The notes under the pieces were generated by a model that worked only from the letters and a program-made list of their open reading frames with translations, was not told the origin of the DNA and made no database searches. From Chitinophagaceae bacterium (lineage in GTDB: Bacteria; Bacteroidota; Bacteroidia; Chitinophagales; Chitinophagaceae), in NCBI GenBank assembly GCA_025934485.1, contig JAICXX010000047.1, forward strand, positions 1 to 34,060: a DNA stretch of 34,060 nt, read 5' to 3'. Below, piece after piece: positions 17,720 to 26,520 of the stretch; within the stretch, counting starts at the first letter, position 1, and every line of letters begins with the position of its first letter. Both the position numbers and the translations under genes were made by a program.

Positions 17720-20700
17720 ATGAATAGTGAGGCGCTTCTCAGGTCATTTTCGCATTCACCCCGCCTTTTTCAGTTGGCGGATAAGATCTTATTGTCCAGC
17801 CCCCAACGCGTCGTTTGTAAGAACCTTCAGGGCAGCTCCCCGGCCTTTCTTATCAGCGCTATTTTCCAGCAGGACAGCACGAGTCAGCTCAACCACCTGG
17901 TGGTCAGCGAAGATGCGGAGGCGGCAGCTTATCTGCACAACACGATAGAAAGCCTCACCGGCGCGCTGGACCTCTTTTATTTTCCCTCCTCGTTCAAGAA
18001 CAAAAAGAACTACCGCCTCCTGAACAGCAGCCACGTGATGCTGCGCACCGAAGCGCTTACGCGGCTTTCCGCGGCAAAAGGCACCAATAAAAAGCTGATC
18101 GTCACCTATCCCGAGGCACTTTTTGAGAAGGTGGTCCTGCCGGAAGCCCTGAGCGGGAATATCATCTCCATCAAGGCCGGCGATACCCTCGATGTCGATG
18201 GATTACTGGTGAAATTGATCGATAAAGGCTTCGAACGGACGGATTTCGTCTACGAACCCGGCCAGGTCGCACTTCGCGGCGGTATCCTCGATATCTATTC
18301 CTTTGGCAATGAAAAACCCTACCGGGTCGAACTCTTCGGCAATGACGTGGATTCCATCCGCATCTTCGATCCGGAGACCCAGTTGAGCGAACGTAAACTA
18401 CTGCAGGTTAATATCATCCCCAATGTCGAAAACCGGCCCGATACCGGTGAAAAGATCTCTTTGCTGGACTTCATTCCGGAGAATACGGTGATCTGGATGC
18501 AGGATTGGGCCTTCACCCGCGAGCGGCTCGTCATTCAGGAAGAGGAGCTGGGTCTTTTCCTCGACCATATCGAACAGGCAAAGAAGGCTGTCCAACAACC
18601 GGCACCGGATACCCGGAAGCCCGGCGCCCGGAACCGCGCCCTCCCTCCCGACACCAGCATCGATGGTGATGAAGACAAAATGGAGAAACACGACATCACG
18701 GTGAACGAATTCGTAACGGCCGCGGAGATAGAAGGACAGCTGGAGCGATTTCACCTGGTCGAATTCGGCCCGTCGGCAGGGTCACCTTTTTCCAACCCGG
18801 TGACCATCGAATTCCATACCCGGCCCCAGCCTTCCTTCAACCGGCAGTTCGAACTGCTGATCAAAGACCTCAAGACGCTGGAGGCGAAAAAATTCACCCT
18901 CTATCTTTTTGCCGAGAATCCCCGTCAGCTGGAGCGTATCCATACGATCTTCGAAGACCTCAAATCGGCCATAGCCTTTACACCGGTAGCGCTCTCCATC
19001 CACGAAGGATTTATCGACGAAGATCTCAAGGTGGCCTGTTATACCGACCACCAGATCTTCCAACGGTACCATAAATACAAGGTAAAACAGGCCTACAACA
19101 AGAACAAGGCGATCACGCTGCGTACCCTGAGAGAATTGCAACCCGGCGATTACGTCACCCATATCGATCATGGCGTAGGGGTCTACAGCGGCCTGCAGAA
19201 GATAGAAGCCAATGGTCGGCTGCAGGAAGCCGTTAGGATCATCTATAAGGATAGCGATATCCTGTATGTCAACATCAATTCACTGCACAAGATCTCCAAA
19301 TACACGGGCAAGGAGGGCACCATTCCCAAAGTCAACAAGCTCGGAAGCGATGCCTGGCAAAAATTAAAGGAGAAGACGAAGACCAGGGTCAAAGAGATCG
19401 CTTTCGATCTCATCAAGCTGTATGCCCAACGCAAGACGGAGAAAGGCTTCGCCCATGCCCCCGACAACTATATGCAAACGGAGCTCGAAGCCTCTTTTAT
19501 CTATGAAGACACGCCCGACCAAAGCAAGGCCACGGCCGATGTAAAAAAGGATATGGAACTGCCTTCGCCCATGGACCGACTGGTTTGCGGCGACGTCGGT
19601 TTTGGAAAAACGGAAGTGGCTATCCGGGCGGCGTTCAAGACCTGCTGCGACAGCAAGCAGGCTGCGATCCTCGTACCGACCACGATCCTGGCTTTTCAAC
19701 ACTATAAGACCTTCAGCGACCGGCTCAAGGATTTTCCCGTCAAGGTCGATTTCGTGAACCGGTTCAAATCCTCCAAAGAAAAAAAGGAGACGTTGAAGAA
19801 ACTGGAAGCGGGAGAGATCGATATCATCATCGGCACCCACGCCCTGCTGGGAAAGGAAGTAAAGTTCAAAAACCTCGGGTTGCTAGTCATAGACGAAGAA
19901 CAAAAGTTCGGCGTCGCGCACAAGGAAAAGATAAAGACCCTGCGGACGCATGTGGACTGTCTTACCCTTACGGCTACGCCGATCCCCAGGACGCTGCAGT
20001 TCAGTCTTATGGGCGCCCGGGATCTGAGTATCATCAATACGCCGCCGCCTAACCGCCAGCCGATCCAAACGGAACTGCACGGTTATAACGAAGACTTTAT
20101 CCGCGATGCGATCTATTATGAGACGGAAAGGGGCGGACAGATATTCTTCATCTACAACCGTGTCCAGGGACTCGCCGAGATGACGGCCATCATCCAGGCG
20201 CTTTGCCCCGATCTCAGTATTGGTTATGCGCACGGGCAAATGGAAGGCAACGAGCTGGAAGAACGTATCCTCGACTTTATCGACCGGAAATACGATGTGT
20301 TGGTTTGTACCAATATCGTGGAAAGCGGCGTGGATATTCCCAACGTCAATACCATCATCGTCAACAACGCCCATCATTTTGGTCTCAGCGACTTGCATCA
20401 GCTTCGGGGCAGGGTAGGACGCGGCAATAAAAAGGCCTTTTGCTACCTGCTGGCGCCCTCGCTGGCTACACTGCCCAGCGATTCCCGCAAACGGCTGCAG
20501 ACGCTCGAGCAACACAGCGACCTGGGCAGTGGTTTCCAGATCGCCATGCGTGACCTGGATATCCGCGGCGCCGGCAATATGCTGGGTGGCGAGCAAAGTG
20601 GGTTCATGGTCGACATCGGATTCGAAACCTACCAGAAGATCCTCGAGGAAGCCATCAAAGAGCTTAAACGCACGGAATTCCGAGAGCTTTTTAAGGAGGA

Positions 20701-21199
20701 GATCTCGAAACAGGAAGACTACGTGCAGGATTGCACCATCGACACCGATTTGGAAATTTTGATTCCGGATAGTTATGTTGAAAGCATTACGGAACGGCTT
20801 ACTCTCTATACCCGGTTAGACAATTGCGATAACGAAGAAGAGTTACAGGAATTTCACAAAGAGCTCATTGACCGGTTTGGGCCCGTACCGTCGCAGGTGG
20901 AGGATCTGTTCGATACCGTTCGTATCCGGAAACTGGCGGTGAGCCTGGGTTTTGAGAAGCTTATCCTGAAAGACGATACTGTGCGGTGCTATTTCATCAA
21001 CCGGCCGGATTCCCCCTATTTCGAATCGGAGACGTTCAAGCTGATCCTGGATTTCTTACAGCAACAAACGAACAAGGCAAGGCTCAAGCAAGCCGGGAAG
21101 AACTTCCTGCTGGTGATCGAACACTGCCGGACCATGGCCGATCTGCTGGCCTTCCTGCGGCGAATGAGCAAATTCGCGAAAATTGCGTATATTCAGTAA
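17720..21199 (+). CDS. mfd: Transcription-repair coupling factor
   Basis: This 1159-residue SF2 DNA translocase pushes stalled RNA polymerase off damaged DNA and recruits UvrA. Domains in order: degenerate UvrB-like module (about 1-340, with GGILDIYSFGNEKPYRVELFG), CarD-like RNA polymerase interaction domain (about 470-535, LQPGDYVTHIDHGVGVYSG), translocase domains with Walker A GDVGFGKTE (about 624) and DEEQ box IDEEQKFGV (about 723), TATPIPRT, the second RecA lobe with NIVESGVDIPN and LHQLRGRVGRG, and a C-terminal TRCF domain. A polar, probably disordered insert lies near residues 288-325. Full length with all motifs intact. Confidence 0.97.
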   Translation: MNSEALLRSFSHSPRLFQLADKILLSSPQRVVCKNLQGSSPAFLISAIFQQDSTSQLNHLVVSEDAEAAAYLHNTIESLTGALDLFYFPSSFKNKKNYRLLNSSHVMLRTEALTRLSAAKGTNKKLIVTYPEALFEKVVLPEALSGNIISIKAGDTLDVDGLLVKLIDKGFERTDFVYEPGQVALRGGILDIYSFGNEKPYRVELFGNDVDSIRIFDPETQLSERKLLQVNIIPNVENRPDTGEKISLLDFIPENTVIWMQDWAFTRERLVIQEEELGLFLDHIEQAKKAVQQPAPDTRKPGARNRALPPDTSIDGDEDKMEKHDITVNEFVTAAEIEGQLERFHLVEFGPSAGSPFSNPVTIEFHTRPQPSFNRQFELLIKDLKTLEAKKFTLYLFAENPRQLERIHTIFEDLKSAIAFTPVALSIHEGFIDEDLKVACYTDHQIFQRYHKYKVKQAYNKNKAITLRTLRELQPGDYVTHIDHGVGVYSGLQKIEANGRLQEAVRIIYKDSDILYVNINSLHKISKYTGKEGTIPKVNKLGSDAWQKLKEKTKTRVKEIAFDLIKLYAQRKTEKGFAHAPDNYMQTELEASFIYEDTPDQSKATADVKKDMELPSPMDRLVCGDVGFGKTEVAIRAAFKTCCDSKQAAILVPTTILAFQHYKTFSDRLKDFPVKVDFVNRFKSSKEKKETLKKLEAGEIDIIIGTHALLGKEVKFKNLGLLVIDEEQKFGVAHKEKIKTLRTHVDCLTLTATPIPRTLQFSLMGARDLSIINTPPPNRQPIQTELHGYNEDFIRDAIYYETERGGQIFFIYNRVQGLAEMTAIIQALCPDLSIGYAHGQMEGNELEERILDFIDRKYDVLVCTNIVESGVDIPNVNTIIVNNAHHFGLSDLHQLRGRVGRGNKKAFCYLLAPSLATLPSDSRKRLQTLEQHSDLGSGFQIAMRDLDIRGAGNMLGGEQSGFMVDIGFETYQKILEEAIKELKRTEFRELFKEEISKQEDYVQDCTIDTDLEILIPDSYVESITERLTLYTRLDNCDNEEELQEFHKELIDRFGPVPSQVEDLFDTVRIRKLAVSLGFEKLILKDDTVRCYFINRPDSPYFESETFKLILDFLQQQTNKARLKQAGKNFLLVIEHCRTMADLLAFLRRMSKFAKIAYIQ

Positions 21200-21214
21200 C
21201 CAAAATCTACGCAT

Positions 21215-21568
21215 ATGCCGGTCGAATATCCCCTCTCCACGCCTACAAGCGATGAACGCACGCTGGCCGTGCTTGCACATATCCTGTCGATCGTTCCGGG
21301 TATCGGTATCCTTGGCCCTTTGATCATCTTTCTGATCCGAAGGGATGGCCCTGCGTTCGTCACCGAAAATGCCAAAGAATCGCTGAACTTCCAGATCACC
21401 GTTTATGTATTCTATGTCATCGGGTGGTTGCTCATGTGGATCGGAATAGGCTTTCTTTTACTCGGCGCCTTGTGGATTGTCAACTTCGTGCTGGTTGTCG
21501 TCGCCACCGTGCAGGTGAGCGAGAACAAGATCTACAGGTATCCTTTCAATCTGCGATTGATCAAGTAG
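21215..21568 (+). CDS. DUF4870 (Tic20-like) small membrane protein
   Basis: This 117-residue protein starts 15 bases after mfd and is probably co-transcribed with it. It has three hydrophobic segments (LAVLAHILSIVPGIGILGPLIIFLI, VYVFYVIGWLLMWIGIGFLLLG, and LWIVNFVLVVVATVQV), the conserved loop ENAKESLNFQITV and the C-terminal YRYPFNLRLIK. This pattern is the DUF4870 family, a widespread four- or three-helix inner-membrane protein of unknown function with distant similarity to Tic20. The link to mfd is positional only. Confidence 0.85.
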   Translation: MPVEYPLSTPTSDERTLAVLAHILSIVPGIGILGPLIIFLIRRDGPAFVTENAKESLNFQITVYVFYVIGWLLMWIGIGFLLLGALWIVNFVLVVVATVQVSENKIYRYPFNLRLIK

Positions 21569-21570
21569 CG

Positions 21571-21617
21571 GTTAAGGCTCATCGAAGAGTCGTTAAGGCT
21601 CATCGAAGAGTCGTTAA
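21571..21617. repeat. 21-bp tandem duplication between convergent genes
   Basis: The 21-base unit at 21571-21591 is exactly repeated at 21592-21612, followed by 5 bases of a third unit. Each unit can form a small hairpin (GGCTC with GAGTC, one G-T pair). The block starts 2 bases after the DUF4870 stop and overlaps the stop codon of the GNAT gene. Confidence 0.85.
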
Positions 21618-22042
21618 AGCGATTTCTCCATTATATAGTGGGGGATGGTCACCTCCATGAACTCTTCGCCGGTGACCGAATAACCGAGCTTTTGATAGAA
21701 CCCCACGGCCGTTTTACGGGCATGCATACTCAGTTTCTTGTACCCGAGATCGCGTGCGACGTTCTCGGCGAAGATCATCAGGGCCCGGCCCACGCCTTTG
21801 CCCTGCATACCGTTGGGGACGGCCATCTGCCGCAGCCGAACTGCTCCGGCATCCATGGGGGTGAGTAGACAGCAACCTAACAGGCGGTCATCTTCGAAGG
21901 CGCCCATGAGGATATCGTCCTTCTCCTGCTCCAGCTCTTCCTCGGTAAAGGTTAGCCCAAGCGGTTTACGGAGCATCTCGTTGCGCAGATGTACCATCTG
22001 CTTATACTCCCTGGTCCCATGATCTATCATCCTAAGCGCCAT
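21614..22042 (-). CDS. GNAT family N-acetyltransferase
   Basis: This 142-residue acetyl-CoA-dependent acyltransferase has a single GNAT domain. Motif A is visible as LRQMAVPNGMQGKGVGRALM with the pyrophosphate-binding QGKGVGRA, followed by AENVARDLGYKKLSMHARKTAVGFYQKLGYSV (motif B). The N-terminal half has the LRNEMLRKPLGL helix typical of a subgroup annotated as ElaA/acetyltransferase-like. The substrate is unknown. It is transcribed away from acpP with its own promoter (22082-22115). The start at 22042 (MALRMIDHG) is taken; M5 is an alternative. Confidence 0.87.
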   Translation of the reverse strand: MALRMIDHGTREYKQMVHLRNEMLRKPLGLTFTEEELEQEKDDILMGAFEDDRLLGCCLLTPMDAGAVRLRQMAVPNGMQGKGVGRALMIFAENVARDLGYKKLSMHARKTAVGFYQKLGYSVTGEEFMEVTIPHYIMEKSL

Positions 22043-22050
22043 GCGGTTGT

Positions 22051-22070
22051 GAAATTAATGGAAATTAATG
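22051..22070. repeat. 10-bp tandem direct repeat in the GNAT leader
   Basis: GAAATTAATG occurs twice back to back, within the predicted 5' untranslated leader of the GNAT gene, 8 bases upstream of its start codon. Confidence 0.7.
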
Positions 22071-22081
22071 ATTCCGGATCG

Positions 22082-22115
22082 CAAATATACCCCCCGGCCT
22101 CATAAATGTTCAAAA
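22082..22115 (-). promoter_or_regulatory. Bacteroidota promoter (-33 and -7) for the GNAT gene
   Basis: On the minus strand, TTTTG (22111-22115) is followed after 21 bases by TATATTTG (22082-22089), an exact TAnnTTTG box. The expected start near 22075 leaves a leader of about 33 bases. Confidence 0.6.
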
Positions 22116-22130
22116 TAAAAAAGGCCAATT

Positions 22131-22160
22131 TTGTTCTGTAATCCGGAACCGTTATTTTTG
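22131..22160 (+). promoter_or_regulatory. Bacteroidota promoter (-33 and -7) for acpP
   Basis: TTG at 22131-22133 (within TTTTG) is followed after exactly 19 bases by TATTTTTG (22153-22160). This is one of the two best complete housekeeping-sigma promoters in the window, as expected for the highly expressed acyl carrier protein. Confidence 0.7.
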
Positions 22161-22188
22161 CGGGCGTAACTAACAAAAATCTATCAAA

Positions 22189-22425
22189 ATGTCAGACATC
22201 GCTACAAGGGTTAAGAAAATTATAGTCGACAAACTCGGGGTGGAAGAAGCAGAAGTAACTAACGAGGCTTCCTTCACCAATGATCTGGGGGCAGACTCTC
22301 TGGATACCGTGGAACTCATCATGGAGTTCGAGAAAGAATTCAATATCTCGATCCCCGATGAGCAAGCCGAGACTATAACTACCGTAGGTCAGGCAATCGC
22401 TTACCTGGAAGAGCACGCTAAATAA
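22189..22425 (+). CDS. acpP: Acyl carrier protein
   Basis: This 78-residue, strongly acidic protein carries growing acyl chains in type II fatty acid synthesis. The phosphopantetheine attachment site is S37 in [18 protein letters not shown]. Length and four-helix pattern are those of AcpP. It is followed by a hairpin at 22485-22525 and then by fabF, the usual acpP-fabF-rnc order of Bacteroidota. Confidence 0.97.
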   Translation: MSDIATRVKKIIVDKLGVEEAEVTNEASFTNDLGADSLDTVELIMEFEKEFNISIPDEQAETITTVGQAIAYLEEHAK

Positions 22426-22484
22426 GCAGGTCCACCTTAAAAGACCTTTTAAAGGCCTAGCTGGTACCTGTAAAAAATAGTTCG

Positions 22485-22525
22485 ATCCGCCTTTTTCAAG
22501 CAATTCGGCTTAGAAGGCGGATTTT
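22485..22525 (+). terminator. Hairpin terminator or attenuator between acpP and fabF
   Basis: A 9-bp perfect stem (ATCCGCCTT 22485-22493 with AAGGCGGAT 22514-22522) with a 20-base loop is followed by a short T-run. Partial termination here would give excess acpP mRNA over fabF. Confidence 0.65.
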
Positions 22526-22579
22526 ATCCTTAATTCAATTTGAGCCGTAAAAGGCGGCCCGTCTGGGGAAAAATCCATT

Positions 22580-23833
22580 ATGCAATTGAAAAGAGTTGTT
22601 GTTACGGGCATCGGCGCCCTCACACCTTTAGGTAACAATGTACAAGATTACTGGGGAGGATTGCTGAATGGCGTTTCCGGTGCAGATGCGATCACCCTCT
22701 TCGATGCTTCCAAGTTCAAAACGCGCTTCGCCTGTGAATTAAAGGGATTCGATCCGCTACAGTACCTGGACAGGAAAGAGGCCCGTAAGGTGGACCGTTA
22801 TACTCAGATTGCAGTAGCCGCCAGCGACGAGGCTGTAAGAGATGCCGCTATCGACAAAGAAACGGTGAACCCGGACAGGGTCGGGGTGGTCTTTGCAAGC
22901 GGCATAGGCGGACTGATCAGCTTCCAGGACGAGGTGATCGGCTTTGCCAAGGGTGATGGGACTCCCCGTTTCAACCCCTTCTTTATCCCCAAAATGATTC
23001 TGGATATCGCGGCCGGACATATCTCCATGCGGCACGGGTTCAGAGGCCCGAATTTCGCCGTAACCAGCGCCTGCGCTTCTTCCACCAACGCCATCATGGA
23101 GGCCTTCAACCTGATCCGGCTGGGTATGGCCGATATTATAATCAGCGGCGGGAGCGAGGCGGTGATCAGCGAGGCGGGTGTCGGTGGTTTCAACGCCATG
23201 AAGGCACTCAGCGAACGGAACGACGATCCAAAGACCGCCAGCCGGCCTTATGATAAGGACCGGGATGGTTTTGTGATGGGCGAAGCCGCCGGGGTGCTGG
23301 TACTCGAGGACCTAGAGCATGCCAGGGCCCGGGGCGCAAAGATCTATTGCGAGGTCATCGGTTGCGGCGCTACCGCCGACGCCTACCACCTCACGGCTCC
23401 CCACCCGGAAGGGCTGGGCGCAAAGAATGTGATGATGGCGGCGCTAAGGGATGCCAACATGAAACCCGAAGAGATCGATTATATCAACACACACGGCACT
23501 TCCACACCCCTGGGCGACGTCGCGGAGATAAAAGCGATCGTAGACGTTTTTGGCGACCGGGCCTTCGGGCTGAATATCAGCAGCACGAAATCAATGACCG
23601 GTCACTGTCTTGGCGCTGCCGGCGTCATCGAGGCGATCGCTTGCGTCATGAGCGTGGTGGAGGACAAGATCCCGCCAACCATCAACCACTTTACGGACGA
23701 TGAAGAGCTGGACCCGCAGTTAAACTTCACTTTTGGGAAATCACAGCAAAAAACGGTACGGGCGGCGCTGAGCAATACCTTTGGGTTCGGTGGGCACAAT
23801 GCCTGCGTTATCGTTAAGAAATACGAGGCCTAA
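22580..23833 (+). CDS. fabF: 3-oxoacyl-[acyl-carrier-protein] synthase II
   Basis: This 417-residue condensing enzyme elongates acyl-ACP with malonyl-ACP in the cytoplasm. The catalytic triad is present: C165 in TSACASSTNA, H305 in NTHGTSTPLGD and H342 in MTGHCLGAAG. The N-terminal RVVVTGIGALTPLGN and C-terminal SNTFGFGGHNACVIVKKY are standard. FabF rather than FabB is indicated by length, the GTSTPLGD motif and the acpP neighbour. It lies 154 bases after acpP. Confidence 0.96.
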   Translation: MQLKRVVVTGIGALTPLGNNVQDYWGGLLNGVSGADAITLFDASKFKTRFACELKGFDPLQYLDRKEARKVDRYTQIAVAASDEAVRDAAIDKETVNPDRVGVVFASGIGGLISFQDEVIGFAKGDGTPRFNPFFIPKMILDIAAGHISMRHGFRGPNFAVTSACASSTNAIMEAFNLIRLGMADIIISGGSEAVISEAGVGGFNAMKALSERNDDPKTASRPYDKDRDGFVMGEAAGVLVLEDLEHARARGAKIYCEVIGCGATADAYHLTAPHPEGLGAKNVMMAALRDANMKPEEIDYINTHGTSTPLGDVAEIKAIVDVFGDRAFGLNISSTKSMTGHCLGAAGVIEAIACVMSVVEDKIPPTINHFTDDEELDPQLNFTFGKSQQKTVRAALSNTFGFGGHNACVIVKKYEA

Positions 23834-23997
23834 CCGATGCGGCCGGAGCCGCGGCACGCAGCCGATGCGCCGGATCTTCAGGGTCGGATAGTCAAAAATG
23901 GACAATAGCTTGCGCAATAAGCCATTAAGCAGGGCAATCCGGATTAGCTGCGTCAAAGAAATTTTTTAGTGGGTAAAAAAAATTGTAGCTTGTTAAG

Positions 23998-24738
23998 GTG
24001 GGAATTCTGGAACGTATCATAAAGAGCGACGCCGCCGTCACGTCGTTCAAAAAACAGCTCCGAAACGTACTCGGCTTTGCTCCGGGCAAGGCCGTATTAT
24101 ATAGAACGGCACTTACCCACCGCTCCGTAAAGGATGGAGCCGACGAGAACAATGAACGCCTGGAATATCTTGGCGACGCCATCTTAAGCGCTATCATCGC
24201 CGATTTCCTGTTCAAGAAATATCCCTATAAGGAAGAAGGCTTTCTCACAGAGATGCGCAGCAAGATGGTCAACCGCAACCAGCTCAATGAGATCGCCATC
24301 AAGATGGGGTTGAAGAAGATCAGCAACTTCAACAAGTTCGACAGCAGCCTCAAGATGAGCCAGATCTTCGGCAATACGCTGGAAGCCATCGTTGGCGCCA
24401 TCTATCTCGACAAAGGTTTCGACAAGACCCGGCAGTGGGTAATGGAGCGGGTGATCCAGCCCTACCTTTTCCTCGACGACCTCGAAAACCTGGAGATCAA
24501 CCATAAGAATAAACTCTATGGCTGGGCGAACCGCAACGGCAAGAACCTGGAGTTCGAAACGCTCGACGAGCGGGTCGAAGGCGGGCGCAGACTGTTCACC
24601 GTGGGTGCCGTGGTAGACGGCGAGCTGCTGTCCCAGGGCAAGGCCTACAACAAAAAAGACGCCAGCCAGATTGCCGCACAGCTGGCCCTTGATAAGCTGG
24701 GACTCAACAAAGTAGACACCGCCGATGACGCCGGCTAA
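23998..24738 (+). CDS. rnc: Ribonuclease III
   Basis: This 246-residue double-strand-specific endoribonuclease processes rRNA precursors and structured RNAs. The RNase III signature NERLEYLGDAIL is at about 52-63, with the second acidic cluster in GNTLEAIVGAIYLDKG (about 125-140). A dsRNA-binding domain covers about 168-238 (KLYGWANRNGKNLEFETL to DASQIAAQLALDKLGL). The start is GTG 23998; no ATG fits the N-terminus better. It follows fabF after 164 bases. Confidence 0.94.
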   Translation: MGILERIIKSDAAVTSFKKQLRNVLGFAPGKAVLYRTALTHRSVKDGADENNERLEYLGDAILSAIIADFLFKKYPYKEEGFLTEMRSKMVNRNQLNEIAIKMGLKKISNFNKFDSSLKMSQIFGNTLEAIVGAIYLDKGFDKTRQWVMERVIQPYLFLDDLENLEINHKNKLYGWANRNGKNLEFETLDERVEGGRRLFTVGAVVDGELLSQGKAYNKKDASQIAAQLALDKLGLNKVDTADDAG

Positions 24739-25108
24739 CCCCGATAGTCAAAAAATTATCCCCATTTACTTGCAAGGATTTAGTTTTTATTCTACTTTTA
24801 TCGCCTGTACCCTTCCTCGAAGACACGCACAGACGAATTTTAGCATCGTCACCTGATCGCGTAGTACCCCAATCATCCTCTTTTGTTTAAAACCATTCTT
24901 TAAATTCAGAAATTCCTTTCAGACTTGCATTGGCAAACTTTTTTCCATTGCCTGCAATTCTAATGTACCCGCGCCATTGATCTGGTTGAAAACTGGATAA
25001 TCCAATGTTTTTCTATGGGAATAGAATCCACTATTGACTATGGTTTACCTCAGGCAAAGCCTGTTTTGCTATTTGAACCACATTCAATTATTCAACCACT
25101 TTGTGAAC
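24739..25108. other. 370-base non-coding spacer upstream of T9SS protein gene
   Basis: The stretch is AT-rich and contains no credible gene. The only structure I see is a perfect 5-bp hairpin with an AAA loop (CAGGC/GCCTG, 25051-25063) followed by TTTT, 45 bases before the start codon at 25109. This may be a leader hairpin. No exact TAnnTTTG box was recognised close to the start. Confidence 0.5.
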
Positions 25109-26266
25109 ATGAAAAAGCTCTACCCTTCAACACTGTCGCTTTTGATTGCGCTCAGTCCTTGTATTTCTTCATCGGTTTCGGCGCAAACGTACGCCCACAC
25201 CTACAAAACGACTCCTGTACTTGCCCTCGGCGCCTCTAATTGGAGCGCTGGCAGCGGCGTTCCCATCTGGGACGGGACAACCGGTCAGCCCCTTGCCAAC
25301 TGCAGCAGCTGTCTGATCGAGCTCAACGCCCCAGGTGTGATCCACATGAACACCGGCATAAACCTGAGCGGCAACTCTTCGCTGGTCGTGGGTCCTGGTG
25401 TGACCCTGGTGATCGACAATTCCGGTCAAACCAATACTTTCACGGGCGCGAACGGTGTCTTTATGGACAATTCGGCCAGCACTAACAATACCCTGGTGCT
25501 ATCGGATGCAACGAGCAAATTAGATGCTACGACCGCAGGCGATTACGATGGGGTATTTATTACCACCAATGCAACCACGCCCGAGGGTTATTTTAAACAA
25601 TATGGCACCGGGGCCGATTATTACTTCGTCGGCAATACGGTAAGCCTCAGCACGGGGCCCAAATACGGATCTTCTGCTACCGGCTTCGCGGAGCTGAACA
25701 GCGGCAGCGGTATCCTGCCCATCATCCTCAGCGGCTTTAACGCAGCCCTCAACGATGGCGCCGTAGATCTTAGCTGGACTACGGCTACGGAGAGCAATTC
25801 CGACCATTTTAGCGTCCAGCGCAGCACCAATGCCGGCGCTTCCTGGAGCGAGATCGGTACGGTGGCGGCTGCCGGCAACTCCAGCATTCCCCTGAACTAT
25901 TCCTTCACCGATAGCAAGCCGGCACAGGTTACCAGCGAATACCGGTTACAGTTGGTCGATAAAGACGGTTCATTCACCTATTCCGATGTGAAGGCAGTTA
26001 CGCAAGGCATCGTTACCGGTGTGAGCATCTATCCCAACCCCGCCCGCGATTATGTGAACATTACGTTAAACGGCACGGCTGGAGAATCCATGTTAATTCG
26101 TCTGTTTAACGCATCCGGTGCACTCCTGCAGGAGAAAAATGTAGCCAATGCGGGCGGAACAACTGTTCCACTTGCCGTTAACAGCTACCCGGAGGGTAAC
26201 TATCTCATCGTGGTTTCTGCCGCCGACGGTTCCCGTCAAATCAGTAAACTTCTGATCACCAAGTAA
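25109..26266 (+). CDS. Secreted protein with T9SS type A sorting domain
   Basis: This 385-residue protein starts MKKLYPSTLSLLIALSPCISSS with a signal peptide cut after VSAQ (about residue 26). Residues about 26-195 are a Thr/Asn/Gly-rich beta-structure that could be a repeat-type adhesin or beta-helix fold; two Cys (CSSC) lie near residue 70. Residues about 205-295 form the fibronectin-like module common in Bacteroidota (SWTTATESNSDHFSVQRSTN, YRLQLVDKDGSFTYSD). Residues about 305-385 are the sorting domain (SIYPNPARDYVNI to SKLLITK). It is probably surface-displayed; function unknown. ATG 25109 was chosen over 25034 because only this start gives a proper signal peptide. Confidence 0.85.
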   Translation: MKKLYPSTLSLLIALSPCISSSVSAQTYAHTYKTTPVLALGASNWSAGSGVPIWDGTTGQPLANCSSCLIELNAPGVIHMNTGINLSGNSSLVVGPGVTLVIDNSGQTNTFTGANGVFMDNSASTNNTLVLSDATSKLDATTAGDYDGVFITTNATTPEGYFKQYGTGADYYFVGNTVSLSTGPKYGSSATGFAELNSGSGILPIILSGFNAALNDGAVDLSWTTATESNSDHFSVQRSTNAGASWSEIGTVAAAGNSSIPLNYSFTDSKPAQVTSEYRLQLVDKDGSFTYSDVKAVTQGIVTGVSIYPNPARDYVNITLNGTAGESMLIRLFNASGALLQEKNVANAGGTTVPLAVNSYPEGNYLIVVSAADGSRQISKLLITK

Positions 26267-26286
26267 TTATTAGGTTTTGATTTTCA

Positions 26287-26320
26287 CAGCCGCCTCCCGA
26301 ATGGGGGCGGCTGCTTTTTT
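26287..26320 (+). terminator. Strong intrinsic terminator
   Basis: An 8-bp perfect stem (CAGCCGCC 26287-26294 with GGCGGCTG 26306-26313), with an inner CCC/GGG extension, is followed by a six-base T-run (26315-26320). It lies 20 bases after the stop codon of the preceding secreted protein. Confidence 0.92.
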
Positions 26321-26437
26321 GGCATACTTTGTGTTCGAGGTGGTGCCTGAACGGAAACTTTCCCAGATTGGGGTAAACAATACACTTATTTTCCCATTTT
26401 GGGCTAAGTGGTGGCGTGCCAAACTTGAATAAAATCG

Positions 26438-26445
26438 TAGGTTTG
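26438..26445 (+). promoter_or_regulatory. Bacteroidota -7 box upstream of the choice-of-anchor E protein
   Basis: TAGGTTTG matches TAnnTTTG. The expected transcript start near 26451 excludes the in-frame ATG at 26416 and supports initiation at ATG 26521 or later. No -33 element seen. Confidence 0.4.
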
Positions 26446-26520
26446 TCAAGGACGTACAAAATAAACCTTGTGTGTCGTGAGTTAAATAGGCATTCTAAAA
26501 TCCAATATTATCCGTCCGAT

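Noticed and set aside
23834..23890. Palindromic GC-rich stretch between fabF and rnc as a repeat copy
   Set aside because: Only short stems and a duplicated CCGATGCG are seen; none of the conserved core elements is present.
25034..25108. Longer start for the first T9SS cargo protein
   Set aside because: The extra 25 residues would put a second hydrophobic stretch ahead of a standard signal peptide beginning MKKLYPS; ATG 25109 fits better.
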